Of a DNA stretch of 64,000 nucleotides, positions 1 through 8,162 are shown one piece after another. The notes below the pieces were generated by a model. That model was given only the letters and a program-made list of their open reading frames with translations. It was not told the origin of the DNA and made no database searches. The position numbers were made by a program, and so were the translations under genes. The number at the start of each line of letters is the position of its first letter. Position 1 is the first letter of the stretch. Source of the DNA: JAHWKI01 sp035513575 (GTDB lineage: Bacteria; Gemmatimonadota; Gemmatimonadetes; Longimicrobiales; RSA9). The stretch covers positions 1 to 64,000 of the forward strand of contig DATKBW010000183.1 in NCBI GenBank assembly GCA_035513575.1. Direction: 5' to 3'.

Positions 1-87
1 TCCGCAACCGTGGCGAAGAACACGGGAAGCGAGCGACGGCCGCCTGAATCCCACGGCGCAGGAGCGGATCGACCCAGGCGAAACGAG

Positions 88-172
88 TGCGAGCGCCAGC
101 GAGCCCATCTTGCGAGCGCCAGCGAGCCCTCTTGCGAGCGCCAGCGAGCCCTCTTGCGAGCGCCAGCGAGCC
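88..172. repeat. Four tandem copies of a 22-23 bp repeat
   Basis: Four head-to-tail copies of a unit starting TGCGAGCGCCAGCGAGCC lie at 88-110, 111-132, 133-154 and 155-172. They differ only in the 4-5 bases at the unit end, and the last copy is truncated. There are no unique spacers, so this is not a CRISPR array. The repeat lies 60 bp upstream of the first gene and could be a slippage-prone leader or a decayed remnant. I see no other gene in the first 234 bases. Confidence 0.85.
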
Positions 173-234
173 GCCCGCCGAACTTTCCCGCCCCCCGCCG
201 TGTACACCCACACGCACACCACCCGGAGGAGGAG

Positions 235-849
235 ATGATTCGTTCACGAAGGGCGATCACCATGCTGGCCGCACTGGCCGTGCTGGGCATCGCTTTCACC
301 GCGTGCGGGAAGCGCGTGACGCGCATCGACCCCACGGCGGTCACGGACCTGTCGGGCCGCTGGAACGACACGGACTCGCGGCTCGTGGCCAACGCGCTGA
401 TCACGGAGAGCATGAGCGGCCCGTGGCTCGAGCGGTACACGAGCATGAACGGGGGTGAGGCCCCGGCGGTCATCGTGGGCACGTTCCGGAACCGGACGCT
501 GGAGCACATCCCGGTGAACACGTTCATCGGTGACCTGGAGCGGGCGATGATCAACTCCGGCGCGGTGCGGATGGTGGCGAGCGCGCAGGAGCGGTCGGAG
601 ATCCGCGACGAGCGGACGGACCAGCAGGAGCACGCGCGGGCGGACACGCGGGCCCGGATGGCCCAGGAGCTCGGCGCGAACTACATGTTCCAGGGGGAGA
701 TCACGGCCATCGAGGACCAGGAGGGCCGCGAGAAGGTGGTGTTCTACCAGATCGACGCCACCCTGACCGACCTGGAATCCAGCGTCCGGGTCTGGGCGGG
801 GCAGCACAAGATCAAGAAGTACATCGAACGCGCCCGCATCGGCTGGTGA
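235..849 (+). CDS. LpoB-like lipoprotein (penicillin-binding protein activator family)
   Basis: A 204-residue predicted outer-membrane lipoprotein. The start is the ATG directly behind a strong purine-rich ribosome binding site at 225-234. The N-terminus has basic residues, a hydrophobic stretch and an FTAC lipobox with Cys near residue 22. The body resembles the LpoB/YcfM (COG3417) fold, with a segment on restoring activity (VGTFRNRT), a conserved helix around IGDLERAMINSG, and an ELGANYMFQGEI strand. LpoB of enterobacteria stimulates the transglycosylase/transpeptidase PBP1b from the outer membrane. A similar role here is inferred from family membership. The next two genes follow closely and also encode lipoproteins, and the third looks like the COG3014 partner often found with LpoB-type genes. 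Confidence 0.75.
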   Translation: MIRSRRAITMLAALAVLGIAFTACGKRVTRIDPTAVTDLSGRWNDTDSRLVANALITESMSGPWLERYTSMNGGEAPAVIVGTFRNRTLEHIPVNTFIGDLERAMINSGAVRMVASAQERSEIRDERTDQQEHARADTRARMAQELGANYMFQGEITAIEDQEGREKVVFYQIDATLTDLESSVRVWAGQHKIKKYIERARIGW

Positions 850-856
850 GGTGATC

Positions 857-1663
857 ATGCATACGACGACGAAGCTCTCGATCCTCGCGCTCGCCGCCCT
901 CGCGGCCGCCTGCGCGCCGAAGCGGGTGAACCAGGAGCCCATCCTGGAGAACGACCAGCGCGTCGCCGAGGTCTCGGCGCAGTCGGTCGCGGTGGCGGCG
1001 GCCAATCAGCAGGCCACGCAGCAGATGGCCCGCGACAGCATCGCCGCCGAGGCCATCGCCACCTGCGCCGGCGAGATCTGTAGCGCCGTGACGCGGGGGG
1101 AGGTGGCGCTGGGCATGAACGAGACACAGGTGCTGGCGGCCACGCGCACGACCTACGACGCGTGGACGGTGCGCCGGGCGGACCGCTCGGCCGTGCTGGT
1201 GCCGCGGAGCGCCCTGTACGCGCCGAAGGACGCGGCGGGCGAGGTGGCGATGGTGGAGATCGCCGACGGCCGGGTGCGGTCGTACAGCTACCGCGAGGCG
1301 CAGGGAGTGCGGGTGGTGTCGCGGCCCCAGGACGCCACCACGGACGGCCGTGCGGTGGCGCTGGCGGACATGCTGGTGCGGGAGGGCGACGACTACATCG
1401 CCCGGGGCGAGTTCGTCATGGCGCTGGACCGGTACGACCGGGCCCACGTGCTGAAGCCGGCCGACCCGTCCATCACGTACCGGGTGGCCACGACGCTGGA
1501 CAAGCAGTTGCGGCCCATCGAGGCGTTGATCCAGTACCAGCTGTTCCTGCACCAGATGGAGCTGGAGAAGATCGAGGCATACGGGGACGCCTACGCGAAG
1601 CTGGCGACCGCGATCGCCTACGCGAAGGAGCGGGTGATCGTCCTCGAGCGACGGACGCCGTAG
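857..1663 (+). CDS. TPR-containing lipoprotein
   Basis: A 268-residue protein with a signal sequence ending in LAAAC, a good type II signal peptidase site. The C-terminal 100 residues have tetratricopeptide character (repeating helices around GEFVMALDRYDRAHVLKPADPSITYRV, residues about 185-260). The middle part has no family I recognise. The ATG at 857 is chosen; a GTG at 851 in the same frame would add two residues. It starts 7 bases after the LpoB-like gene and ends 14 bases before the next lipoprotein, so the three genes are probably one transcript. It may act as a periplasmic scaffold, but nothing in the sequence proves a specific partner. Confidence 0.65.
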   Translation: MHTTTKLSILALAALAAACAPKRVNQEPILENDQRVAEVSAQSVAVAAANQQATQQMARDSIAAEAIATCAGEICSAVTRGEVALGMNETQVLAATRTTYDAWTVRRADRSAVLVPRSALYAPKDAAGEVAMVEIADGRVRSYSYREAQGVRVVSRPQDATTDGRAVALADMLVREGDDYIARGEFVMALDRYDRAHVLKPADPSITYRVATTLDKQLRPIEALIQYQLFLHQMELEKIEAYGDAYAKLATAIAYAKERVIVLERRTP

Positions 1664-1677
1664 GGGCGGAGGCGGTG

Positions 1678-3144
1678 ATGCACCTCTCGAAGGCGGTGGC
1701 CAGGGTCGCGGTGATCGCCGCGGCCCTGTCGCTTTCCGGCTGCGCCGCCACGTTCGGCGGGTACGACGTGGCGCCCAACGGGCTCCCCCGGGAGGAGGAC
1801 GCGCTCCGCCGTGCCCTCGCCTTCGAGGCGGCGCGGACGTACGAGGAGGTGTTGGAAGGCAAGCGCCCGCTCCCCGACGACGACCTGCTGCGGCTCCTGT
1901 ACGCCGGGACCGCGGGGTACTACGCCGGGACGTGGGCCGAGAGCGCCCGTCTGCTGGACCTGGCGTCCTGGGTTGCGGAGGACCGGGTGACATTCAGCGT
2001 TTCGCGGCAGGCGCTGTCGCTGGTGACCAGCGACCGCAGCCTGGCGTACACGCCGCCGCGGACCGAGCGGCTGATGATCCCGTACGTCGCGGCGATGATG
2101 TACCTGAAGGCCAGCGATGCGGACGGGGCGGCCGTGGAGGCCCGGCGGATCGAGGCGCTGCTGGACCAGCTGGACGAGGGGAAGTCGCGGGAGGACATGC
2201 CGGAGGAGAGCCGCTTCCTGCACTACTTCGCGGGGACGGTGTTCGAGGCGGCCGGGGACTGGAGCGCGGCCGACGTCGCCTACCGCCGGTCCGGCGGGCT
2301 GGCGGAGTCCCCGGGAATGGGCGTGGACCTGGATCCCGCGGGCGACTCGCTGGGTGACGTCATCGTCCTGGTGGAGCGCGGCTTCGTCCCGCACCGGGTC
2401 GAGCAGTCTGTGGTCATCGTGCTTCCGCCCGCCCAGGTCGCGATGCTGACGGAGGGCTCGGCCGGGGAGAAGGCGCTCGCCGCCGCCGAAGCCGCCGCCC
2501 GGATCCTCCTGGCCGCCTCGCACGCCTACGACGACCGCGGCGGAGTCCGCGGCCGGCGGCGCGGGGGTTCGAGCCTCCGGCTGGAGCCTTGGGTCGACGA
2601 GTCGTGCGGTCCGCGGCGCCGCGTCTGCCCGGAGGGCGAGGAGGAGAAGGGCGACCCGTACCTCCTGCGCATCTCCTGGCCGGTGCTCTTCGAGGACGAG
2701 GCCGCCCGGGCGCCGGTGCGGGTCCGCGCGGGCGCGCTGAGCGCGGAAGCGGGCGCGCTGCTGGACCTGGCGGCGTGCACCCGCCGCGACTTCGAGGCGG
2801 AGCGGCCGGAGATGCTCGCGCGGACCGTGATGAGGGCGGCGGCGAAGCTGGCCCTGACCGCGTCGGTGGAAGGGTCCGTGAAGAAGAAGGACGCGGCGGC
2901 GGGCGAGATCCTGGGCGTGCTCACCAACGTCGGCACGCTGCTGACCGAGCGGGCGGACACGCGGGCGTGGCACCTCCTGCCCGGCTCCATCTCCATGGTC
3001 CGGCTGCGGCTGCCGGCGGGGACGCACGAGCTCACGCTGGACGTGGAGAGCGCGCGCGGGGAGTACGGCCGCGGCGAATCGCTTGGGACCGTCAGCGTCC
3101 GGCCGGGAGCCACCACGTTCGTGAGCGCGCGCATCTGGCGCTGA
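1678..3144 (+). CDS. COG3014-like lipoprotein of the LpoB locus
   Basis: A 488-residue lipoprotein with lipobox LSGC near residue 22. The ATG follows a GGAGGCGGTG stretch. The central part (a row of helices with the pattern ERLMIPYVAAMMYLKA, then AAVEARRIEALL) and the following strand DVIVLVERG match what I recall of COG3014, a family of uncharacterised periplasmic proteins encoded beside LpoB-type lipoproteins in Gammaproteobacteria. The C-terminal 150 residues are rich in beta-strand and include a line resembling a surface-exposed domain. The role is unknown; location argues for a part in peptidoglycan synthase control. The open frame extends far upstream over the TPR gene, but that part has no lipoprotein start and is a shadow. 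Confidence 0.65.
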   Translation: MHLSKAVARVAVIAAALSLSGCAATFGGYDVAPNGLPREEDALRRALAFEAARTYEEVLEGKRPLPDDDLLRLLYAGTAGYYAGTWAESARLLDLASWVAEDRVTFSVSRQALSLVTSDRSLAYTPPRTERLMIPYVAAMMYLKASDADGAAVEARRIEALLDQLDEGKSREDMPEESRFLHYFAGTVFEAAGDWSAADVAYRRSGGLAESPGMGVDLDPAGDSLGDVIVLVERGFVPHRVEQSVVIVLPPAQVAMLTEGSAGEKALAAAEAAARILLAASHAYDDRGGVRGRRRGGSSLRLEPWVDESCGPRRRVCPEGEEEKGDPYLLRISWPVLFEDEAARAPVRVRAGALSAEAGALLDLAACTRRDFEAERPEMLARTVMRAAAKLALTASVEGSVKKKDAAAGEILGVLTNVGTLLTERADTRAWHLLPGSISMVRLRLPAGTHELTLDVESARGEYGRGESLGTVSVRPGATTFVSARIWR

Positions 3145-3211
3145 GGCTTTGCCGCGGGGGCGCGATCCGCTAGCTTTTCAGCCCCGACCCCCTGACCGGA
3201 TACGCCGCAGG

Positions 3212-3850
3212 ATGCCGCCTCGCAGAGTGATGGTCCTGGTCCTGGTCCTCGTCGCCGCGGGGGCCGCAGTGACGCTGCCGCGTCTGCGGCCATCCACGTT
3301 CAACGGGACCGCCCTGCCCGCCTCCTCCCCCGCCCATGATTTCACCCTCGAGTCCGACCGGGGGCCCGTGAGCCTCGCCGGGTTCCGCGGCCGGGCGGTG
3401 CTTCTCTTCTTCGGTTACACCAGCTGTCCCGACATCTGCCCCACGACCATGGCGAAGCTCCGCCAGGTCACGGAGGGCCTCGGAGAGGAGCGGCGGGACG
3501 TGCAGGTGATCCTGGTCACCGTCGACCCGGCGGTGGACACGCCGCACCGGCTGAGGGAATACGTCCGGGCGTTCGACCCCGGCTTCATCGGCCTCGGTGG
3601 CGAGCGCGCGGAGCTGGCGGAGGTCGCGCGTTCCTTCGGCGCCTGGGGCGGCGAGCCGCAGCAGGCCCCGGCTCCGGCCGCCCCCAGCCACGAGGGCCAT
3701 GGCGCCCCCGGGCCCGGGCCGGAGCGGATCATCCCCCACACCTCCCATGTCTTCGGGCTGGACCGGGACGGCCGGTTCCGGCTCCTCTGGAGCCCGGACC
3801 TCACGGCCGAGCAGATCGCGGACGACGTCCGGGGGCTCCTCCGCCTCTGA
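3212..3850 (+). CDS. SCO1/SenC family copper chaperone
   Basis: A 212-residue membrane-anchored thioredoxin-fold protein. One hydrophobic segment at residues 7-20 anchors it in the inner membrane. The copper-binding motif CPDIC places Cys at residues 72 and 76, and a downstream HTSH gives His at 176/179, which fits the Cys-Cys-His copper site of SCO proteins. A histidine-rich, Pro/Ala-rich insertion (SHEGHGAPG) lies just before the His motif and may add metal ligands. SCO proteins load the CuA centre of cytochrome c oxidase. The genes that follow (FesM-like, CtaG, YtkA-like) are also respiratory assembly or electron-transfer functions, which supports the assignment. Confidence 0.9.
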   Translation: MPPRRVMVLVLVLVAAGAAVTLPRLRPSTFNGTALPASSPAHDFTLESDRGPVSLAGFRGRAVLLFFGYTSCPDICPTTMAKLRQVTEGLGEERRDVQVILVTVDPAVDTPHRLREYVRAFDPGFIGLGGERAELAEVARSFGAWGGEPQQAPAPAAPSHEGHGAPGPGPERIIPHTSHVFGLDRDGRFRLLWSPDLTAEQIADDVRGLLRL

Positions 3851-3851
3851 G

Positions 3852-5336
3852 ATGGCGATCACCGCGCCGCGCGCGCTCCCCGTCTTCCAGCCGGTGCCGG
3901 CGCCCCGGGGGGACCTGACCCGCGCGCCGCTGCTGGGGCGGTTCCTCCGCTGGAAGCACGCCCGGACGGCCGTGCAGGTGCCGCTGCTCCTGCTCGCCGC
4001 GGTGATCGTCCTGGACGGGCTCCTCGGGCCGCAGGTGGCGCCGGAGAACGCCGCCGGCGTCGCGCCCTGGGTGCAGTGGCGGGGCTTCGTCGTCCTCGCC
4101 CTCCTGCTGGTGGGCAACCTCTTCTGCATGGCCTGCCCGTTCATGCTGCCCCGGCGGCTGGCCAGGCGGCTCCTGCCGGCCGACCGCAACTGGCCCGCCT
4201 GGCTGCGCGGCAAGTGGCTGGCCCTGGCGCTCCTCGTGGCCTTCTTCTGGGCGTACGAGGCCCTCGACCTGTGGAACAGCCCCTGGCTCACCGCCTGGCT
4301 CGTCATCGCGTACTTCACCGGCGCGTTCGTGGTGGACGGGTTCTTCAAGGGCGCGGCGTTCTGCAAGCACGTCTGCCCCATCGGCTCGTTCAATTTCGTG
4401 AACGGCCTCGCCTCCCCCGGCGAGGTGCGGATCCGCGACGCGGCGGTGTGCGACCGGTGCGAGACCAAGGACTGCATCCGGGGCCGGTACGACGCCGCCG
4501 GCCGGCAGGTGCAGTCGGGGTGCGAGCTGTGGCTGTTCCAGCCCCGGAAGGTCGGCAACATGGACTGCACCTTCTGCCTCGACTGCATCCAGGCGTGCCC
4601 CCACGGGAACGTCGGGATCGTCGCCCGGGTGCCGGGCGCGGAGCTGATCGCCGAGCGCTGGCGCTCGGGGGTCGGCCGCCTGGCGGAGCGGCCGGACCTC
4701 CTGGCCCTGGTCCTGGTCGTGGTCTTCGGCGCGTTCGTGAACGCCGCCGGGATGATCGCGCCGATGCGCGCGGTGCAGACGTGGCTCGCCCACGCCCTCG
4801 CCATCCACGGCGAGGCCGCGCTGTGGGCGGTGTTCCTCCTGGCCGGTCTGTTCCTGGTCCCCGCGGCGCTCGTCGGCGCCACGACGCTGGCCTCGCGGGC
4901 CCTGGGCGGCACGTCGGTGAGTGCGCGGACGAACCTGCTGCGCCTCGGGTACGGCCTGGTGCCGGTCGGGTTCGGCATGTGGCTCGCCCATTACGGCTTC
5001 CACTTCTTCGCCAGCGGCCTCACGCTGGTGCCGGTCCTCCAGCGCGCCGCGGGGGACGTGGGGGTGGCCGCGGGCGCGCCGGACTGGTCGCTCGGGGCGA
5101 TCGTCCCGGACGGGCTGCTGCTGCCGCTGGAGCTGGTCTTCCTGGAAGCGGGGCTGCTGGGGTCCCTCCTCCTCCTCTATTACATTGCCCGGTCCACGTA
5201 CGGGGAGCGGCGGGCGGCGCGGCGCGCCTTCGTGCCCTGGGCGGTGCTGGCCATGGCGCTGGCCGCGGCGGGCGCGTGGATCATGACGCAGCCCATGGCC
5301 ATGCGGGGGATGATGATGCCGGGGATGGAGATGTAG
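3852..5336 (+). CDS. Membrane polyferredoxin, FesM-like
   Basis: A 494-residue integral membrane protein with several iron-sulfur motifs. Cys pairs occur at residues 92/95 (CMAC) and 171/175 (CKHVC), as in NosR/CcoG-type membrane domains. They are followed by Cys 200/203/208 and a typical 4Fe-4S run CTFCLDCIQACP (Cys 239, 242, 245, 249). The second half holds about five more transmembrane helices and a Met-rich C-terminus (MAMRGMMMPGMEM). FesM of Rhodobacter is a membrane iron-sulfur protein needed for cyclic electron flow. The role here, electron transfer to or assembly of a terminal oxidase, is inferred. It starts 1 base after the SCO stop codon and ends 4 bases before ctaG. Confidence 0.75.
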   Translation: MAITAPRALPVFQPVPAPRGDLTRAPLLGRFLRWKHARTAVQVPLLLLAAVIVLDGLLGPQVAPENAAGVAPWVQWRGFVVLALLLVGNLFCMACPFMLPRRLARRLLPADRNWPAWLRGKWLALALLVAFFWAYEALDLWNSPWLTAWLVIAYFTGAFVVDGFFKGAAFCKHVCPIGSFNFVNGLASPGEVRIRDAAVCDRCETKDCIRGRYDAAGRQVQSGCELWLFQPRKVGNMDCTFCLDCIQACPHGNVGIVARVPGAELIAERWRSGVGRLAERPDLLALVLVVVFGAFVNAAGMIAPMRAVQTWLAHALAIHGEAALWAVFLLAGLFLVPAALVGATTLASRALGGTSVSARTNLLRLGYGLVPVGFGMWLAHYGFHFFASGLTLVPVLQRAAGDVGVAAGAPDWSLGAIVPDGLLLPLELVFLEAGLLGSLLLLYYIARSTYGERRAARRAFVPWAVLAMALAAAGAWIMTQPMAMRGMMMPGMEM

Positions 5337-5340
5337 CGGA

Positions 5341-6228
5341 ATGGGAGACGTGCAGGCGTTCCTGCTGTCCTGGTCGTTCGAGCCCTCCGTCCTCATCGGG
5401 CTGGCGCTCGCGGCGGGGCTCTACGTCCGGGGGTGGCGGCGGCTCCGGCGCCGCGGGCGCGGCGGCCGGATCCTGAAGCCGTGGCGGGCGTGGTGCTACG
5501 GCGCAGGGATGCTCACGGTGTTGATCGCGCTGGTCTCGCCCATCGGGACGTTCACCTCGCTGTTCTTCTTCATGCACATGATCCAGCACCTCCTGCTGAT
5601 CATGATCGCGGCGCCGCTCATCTGGCTGGGGGCGCCGCTGCTGCCGACGATATGGTCGTTCTCCCGGCGGAACCGCCGGCGGATCGGCCGGCTCTTCCAC
5701 GAAGGGCACCCGGTCCATCGCCTCTTCCACTTCCTCACGCGGCCCGACGTGGCGCTGCCGCTGTTCATCCTGGCACTGGCGATCTGGCATCACCCCGGGC
5801 TCTACGACGCCGCCCAGGGGCGGACCGTGGTCCACGACCTGGAGCACGCGGTCTTCTTCGGCACCGCGCTCCTTTTCTGGTGGCCGGTCATCCACCCCTC
5901 GGGCGGGCGACGACGCCTCCCCTACGGCGCGGCGATCCTCTACATCTTCCCCGCCAAGCTCGCCGGGTTCGCGCTGGGCGCGTTCCTGACGCTGACCGGG
6001 ACGCCCTACTACCGGACCTACATCGAGGCGCCGCGGCTCTGGGGCATCTCCGCCCTCGGGGACCAGCAGCTGGGCGGGCTCATCATGTGGGTCGTCGGGG
6101 GGCTGCTCTACATCGTCCCGCTCCTCGCGCTGGTCCTGATGATGATGCGCCAGGACGAGGGGGACGTCTGGGTCCCGGAAGTGGTCCGCGCGCGGGAGGC
6201 CGCGCTCGCCGATCCGCGGATCGCGTGA
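5341..6228 (+). CDS. ctaG: Cytochrome c oxidase assembly protein, caa3-type CtaG
   Basis: A 295-residue protein with about seven transmembrane helices and the family signature MHMIQHLLL (His 79 and 84), followed by APLIWLGAPLLP. It matches the Bacillus-type CtaG (caa3_CtaG) family, which is needed for maturation of the CuB centre of caa3 oxidase, not the unrelated Cox11-type protein. No oxidase structural gene is present in the window, so the target enzyme must be encoded elsewhere. The stop codon overlaps the GTG start of the next gene (GTGA), which suggests translational coupling. Confidence 0.9.
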   Translation: MGDVQAFLLSWSFEPSVLIGLALAAGLYVRGWRRLRRRGRGGRILKPWRAWCYGAGMLTVLIALVSPIGTFTSLFFFMHMIQHLLLIMIAAPLIWLGAPLLPTIWSFSRRNRRRIGRLFHEGHPVHRLFHFLTRPDVALPLFILALAIWHHPGLYDAAQGRTVVHDLEHAVFFGTALLFWWPVIHPSGGRRRLPYGAAILYIFPAKLAGFALGAFLTLTGTPYYRTYIEAPRLWGISALGDQQLGGLIMWVVGGLLYIVPLLALVLMMMRQDEGDVWVPEVVRAREAALADPRIA

Positions 6229-6761
6229 GCCGCGCCGCCGGCGCCGCCGCCGCGGCGCTCCTGCTGGGCATCGCCGCCCCGCTCCTCGCGAACGGCGGCA
6301 CCGTCCGTGTCTCCCGGCAGCACCTGGGCGCCTACCTCGTCTCCGTGATGTCGAGCCCCACGCCGCTCCGGACCGGGGAGGTGGACATCAGCGTGCTGGT
6401 GCAGGATTCCGCGCACGACGTCGTCCCCGGGGTGCCGGTGGTCGTCGAGGCGGTGCCGCTGGGGTGGGAGGCCGCGCCGATCCGCCATCCGGCCACCCGC
6501 CAGCAGGCCACGAACAAGTTCTTCCTGGCCGCCAAGTTCGACGTGGAGACGGCGGGGGAGTGGGAGTTCCGGGTGCGCGTGGGCGGCGACGAAGGGGGCG
6601 CCGTCTCCTTCCAGGCCGCCGTCACGAAGGCGACGCTGCTGGACCGCCCCTACCTTCTGGCAGGTCTCATCCTCCTTCCGCTGCTGCTCGCCGGGTGGCT
6701 GCTGGGACGGCGGGAGGAGCGGGAGGAGCGGGAGGTCGAGAGGGCCGCGGGGGCCGGATGA
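6225..6761 (+). CDS. YtkA/FixH-like secreted membrane protein
   Basis: A 178-residue protein with an N-terminal signal segment, an all-beta domain (residues about 30-140) and one C-terminal transmembrane helix (LLAGLILLPLLLAGWLLG) followed by a charged tail. The domain begins GGTVRVSRQHLGAYLVSVMSSP and resembles YtkA-like/FixH-like copper-associated domains seen beside oxidase assembly genes; the match is by overall layout and context. The start is a GTG overlapping the ctaG stop, with the first hydrophobic residues directly after it. It closes the SCO-FesM-CtaG operon. Confidence 0.6.
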   Translation: MSRAAGAAAAALLLGIAAPLLANGGTVRVSRQHLGAYLVSVMSSPTPLRTGEVDISVLVQDSAHDVVPGVPVVVEAVPLGWEAAPIRHPATRQQATNKFFLAAKFDVETAGEWEFRVRVGGDEGGAVSFQAAVTKATLLDRPYLLAGLILLPLLLAGWLLGRREEREEREVERAAGAG

Positions 6762-6777
6762 GGCGGCCGCTCCCGGC

Positions 6778-7086
6778 TCAGTCGCGGATGGCGGCGATCA
6801 CGTAGCCGGCCACGAAGGCGATGGCGATGGAGCGCCAGGGCTTCGAGGAGATCCTGTGGCGGAAGTCCCGGAACGTGGCCCGTGCCACCAGCTCTTCCTT
6901 CTGCCGGACCAGCCGCCCCTCGATCTCGTCCAGCGTGCGGGTCATCCGCGCCCGCGTGTCCTCGATCTCCCGACGGAGCACTTCGGGCCCACCCTGGCGT
7001 CCGTTGCCCCCGGCGCCCGCGGGCCCCGCCACGGATGGAAGCGTGTGGTCCTCCGGCAGTCTCTCCCGCGTCGTGATGTCGGCCAT
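6778..7086 (-). CDS. DUF3618 family envelope protein
   Basis: A 102-residue protein. The segment REIEDTRARMTRTLDEIEGRL (split as REIEDTRARM and TLDEIEGRL) is the DUF3618 signature. The C-terminus PWRSIAIAFVAGYVIAAI is a short glycine-containing transmembrane helix like that of ElaB/YqjD proteins. The ATG at 7086 was chosen because DUF3618 proteins start close to the acidic helix; an upstream start would add 14 residues. It points away from the holin-like gene and is convergent with the YtkA-like gene, leaving only 16 bases between the stop codons. Probably a membrane-anchored stress or envelope protein; its precise role is unknown. Confidence 0.75.
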   Translation of the reverse strand: MADITTRERLPEDHTLPSVAGPAGAGGNGRQGGPEVLRREIEDTRARMTRTLDEIEGRLVRQKEELVARATFRDFRHRISSKPWRSIAIAFVAGYVIAAIRD

Positions 7087-7244
7087 GCTCCCCTGTCGCC
7101 TGGTCGCTGTCCCCGTCGACCCTTGCAAGAATTTCGCCCGCGCCGCACTGGCACCCCGGCCAGCACCCGGCGAATATACCTACGCGCCGAGGCACACGCA
7201 TTGCACCGCTGCGGCGCGTGACCCGAGTTTCCGAGGAAACCCGA

Positions 7245-7754
7245 ATGGCCCGAACGCAGACCAGGCGTCCCGCGCGGCGGGGTCCCGCCCGGCCCGACCA
7301 CCAGCTGCCCCCCGGCCGCGGCGACGACCCCGAGCCGGGCCCGGGCAGGCCGGGGCTGGGCACGCTGCTCCGCTCCCTCGCCGAGGACATGGGCACCCTC
7401 GTCCGCCAGGAGATCCAGCTGGCGAAGGCGGAGGCCGGCCATACGGTGAAGCGGGTGGCGGCCGACGGTGCGTGGATCGCCGCGGGGACGGTCATCGCGG
7501 CGGTCGGGGCGCTCTGCCTCGTCCTCGCGCTGGCCCTCGGCCTGGGCGCGCTGCTGGACTCGTACTGGCTCGGGACGCTCATCACGGGGGCGGTCCTCGT
7601 GCTCGGCGGCGCGCTCGTCGCCTGGAAGGGCGTCCGGGATCTGCGGAAGGGCGAGCTCGCCCCGACCCGGATCGTGAAGACGCTCCGGGATGACGCGGAG
7701 TGGGCGAAGCGGGAGGTGCGGGATTTCAAGGAAGAGCTCACGAAGGAGCGATGA
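7245..7754 (+). CDS. Phage holin family (Holin-X, PF07332-like) membrane protein
   Basis: A 169-residue protein with a basic, proline-rich N-terminus, an amphipathic helix (LGTLLRSLAEDMGTLVRQEI) and two adjacent transmembrane helices (residues about 80-135), followed by a charged helix. This is the layout of the putative Holin-X family, which is widespread in chromosomes and not proof of phage origin. The ATG at 7245 has GAGGAA 7 bases upstream; a GTG at 7218 is an alternative. The stop codon overlaps the start of the next gene (ATGATG), so the two are co-translated. Confidence 0.75.
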   Translation: MARTQTRRPARRGPARPDHQLPPGRGDDPEPGPGRPGLGTLLRSLAEDMGTLVRQEIQLAKAEAGHTVKRVAADGAWIAAGTVIAAVGALCLVLALALGLGALLDSYWLGTLITGAVLVLGGALVAWKGVRDLRKGELAPTRIVKTLRDDAEWAKREVRDFKEELTKER

Positions 7755-8155
7755 TGGCCGAGAGCACGAACGGGCCGGAGCGGGAGACCCCCGCGAGCGG
7801 CGAGGCGGAGACGACGAGGGCGACGGGGATGGGCGAGCCGGGGCAGTTCCGGGGGGTGGACGAGCCGTCCGGCCCCGTGGACCGCGCCCGCTCGGCGGCC
7901 GGCGGGAAGCTGGAGGACACGGCGCGCCGCGTGCGCGAGCTGGGTGATCGGGCCGCGGTGAAGAACCGCGCGCTGGAGCGGGCGCGGCCGCTGGCCCACA
8001 ACGCGGCGGACGGGCTGGACAACGCCGCGCGGTACGTGCGGGAACGCGAGCTGGACGCGGTGCGCTCCGACCTGGAGGCGCAGGTGCGGCGACACCCCCT
8101 CGCATCGATCGCCCTGGCCTTCGTCGCCGGCTACACGCTGCGCCGGCTGTTCTAG
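7751..8155 (+). CDS. YqjD/ElaB-like membrane-anchored protein
   Basis: A 134-residue, very hydrophilic protein with an acidic, low-complexity N-terminus and helices of DUF883 character. It ends in RRHPLASIALAFVAGYTLRRLF, a glycine-zipper-like transmembrane tail close to that of YqjD. The same IALAFVAGY/IAIAFVAGY tail closes the divergent DUF3618 protein at 6778-7086. Start choice: two consecutive ATG codons (7751 and 7754) behind AAGGAG. YqjD-type proteins bind ribosomes at the membrane in stationary phase in Escherichia coli; whether that applies here is unknown. Confidence 0.65.
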   Translation: MMAESTNGPERETPASGEAETTRATGMGEPGQFRGVDEPSGPVDRARSAAGGKLEDTARRVRELGDRAAVKNRALERARPLAHNAADGLDNAARYVRERELDAVRSDLEAQVRRHPLASIALAFVAGYTLRRLF

Positions 8156-8162
8156 GAGCCGC

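Noticed and set aside
88..172. Possible CRISPR array
   Set aside because: Repeats are directly tandem with no unique spacers and no cas genes nearby.
1162..1677. Upstream extension of the COG3014-like gene
   Set aside because: It overlaps the TPR lipoprotein in another frame and has Gly/Arg-rich shadow composition; the lipoprotein signal starts at 1678.
7245..7754. Prophage remnant because of a holin-like protein
   Set aside because: Holin-X proteins are common chromosomal genes, and no other phage function is nearby.
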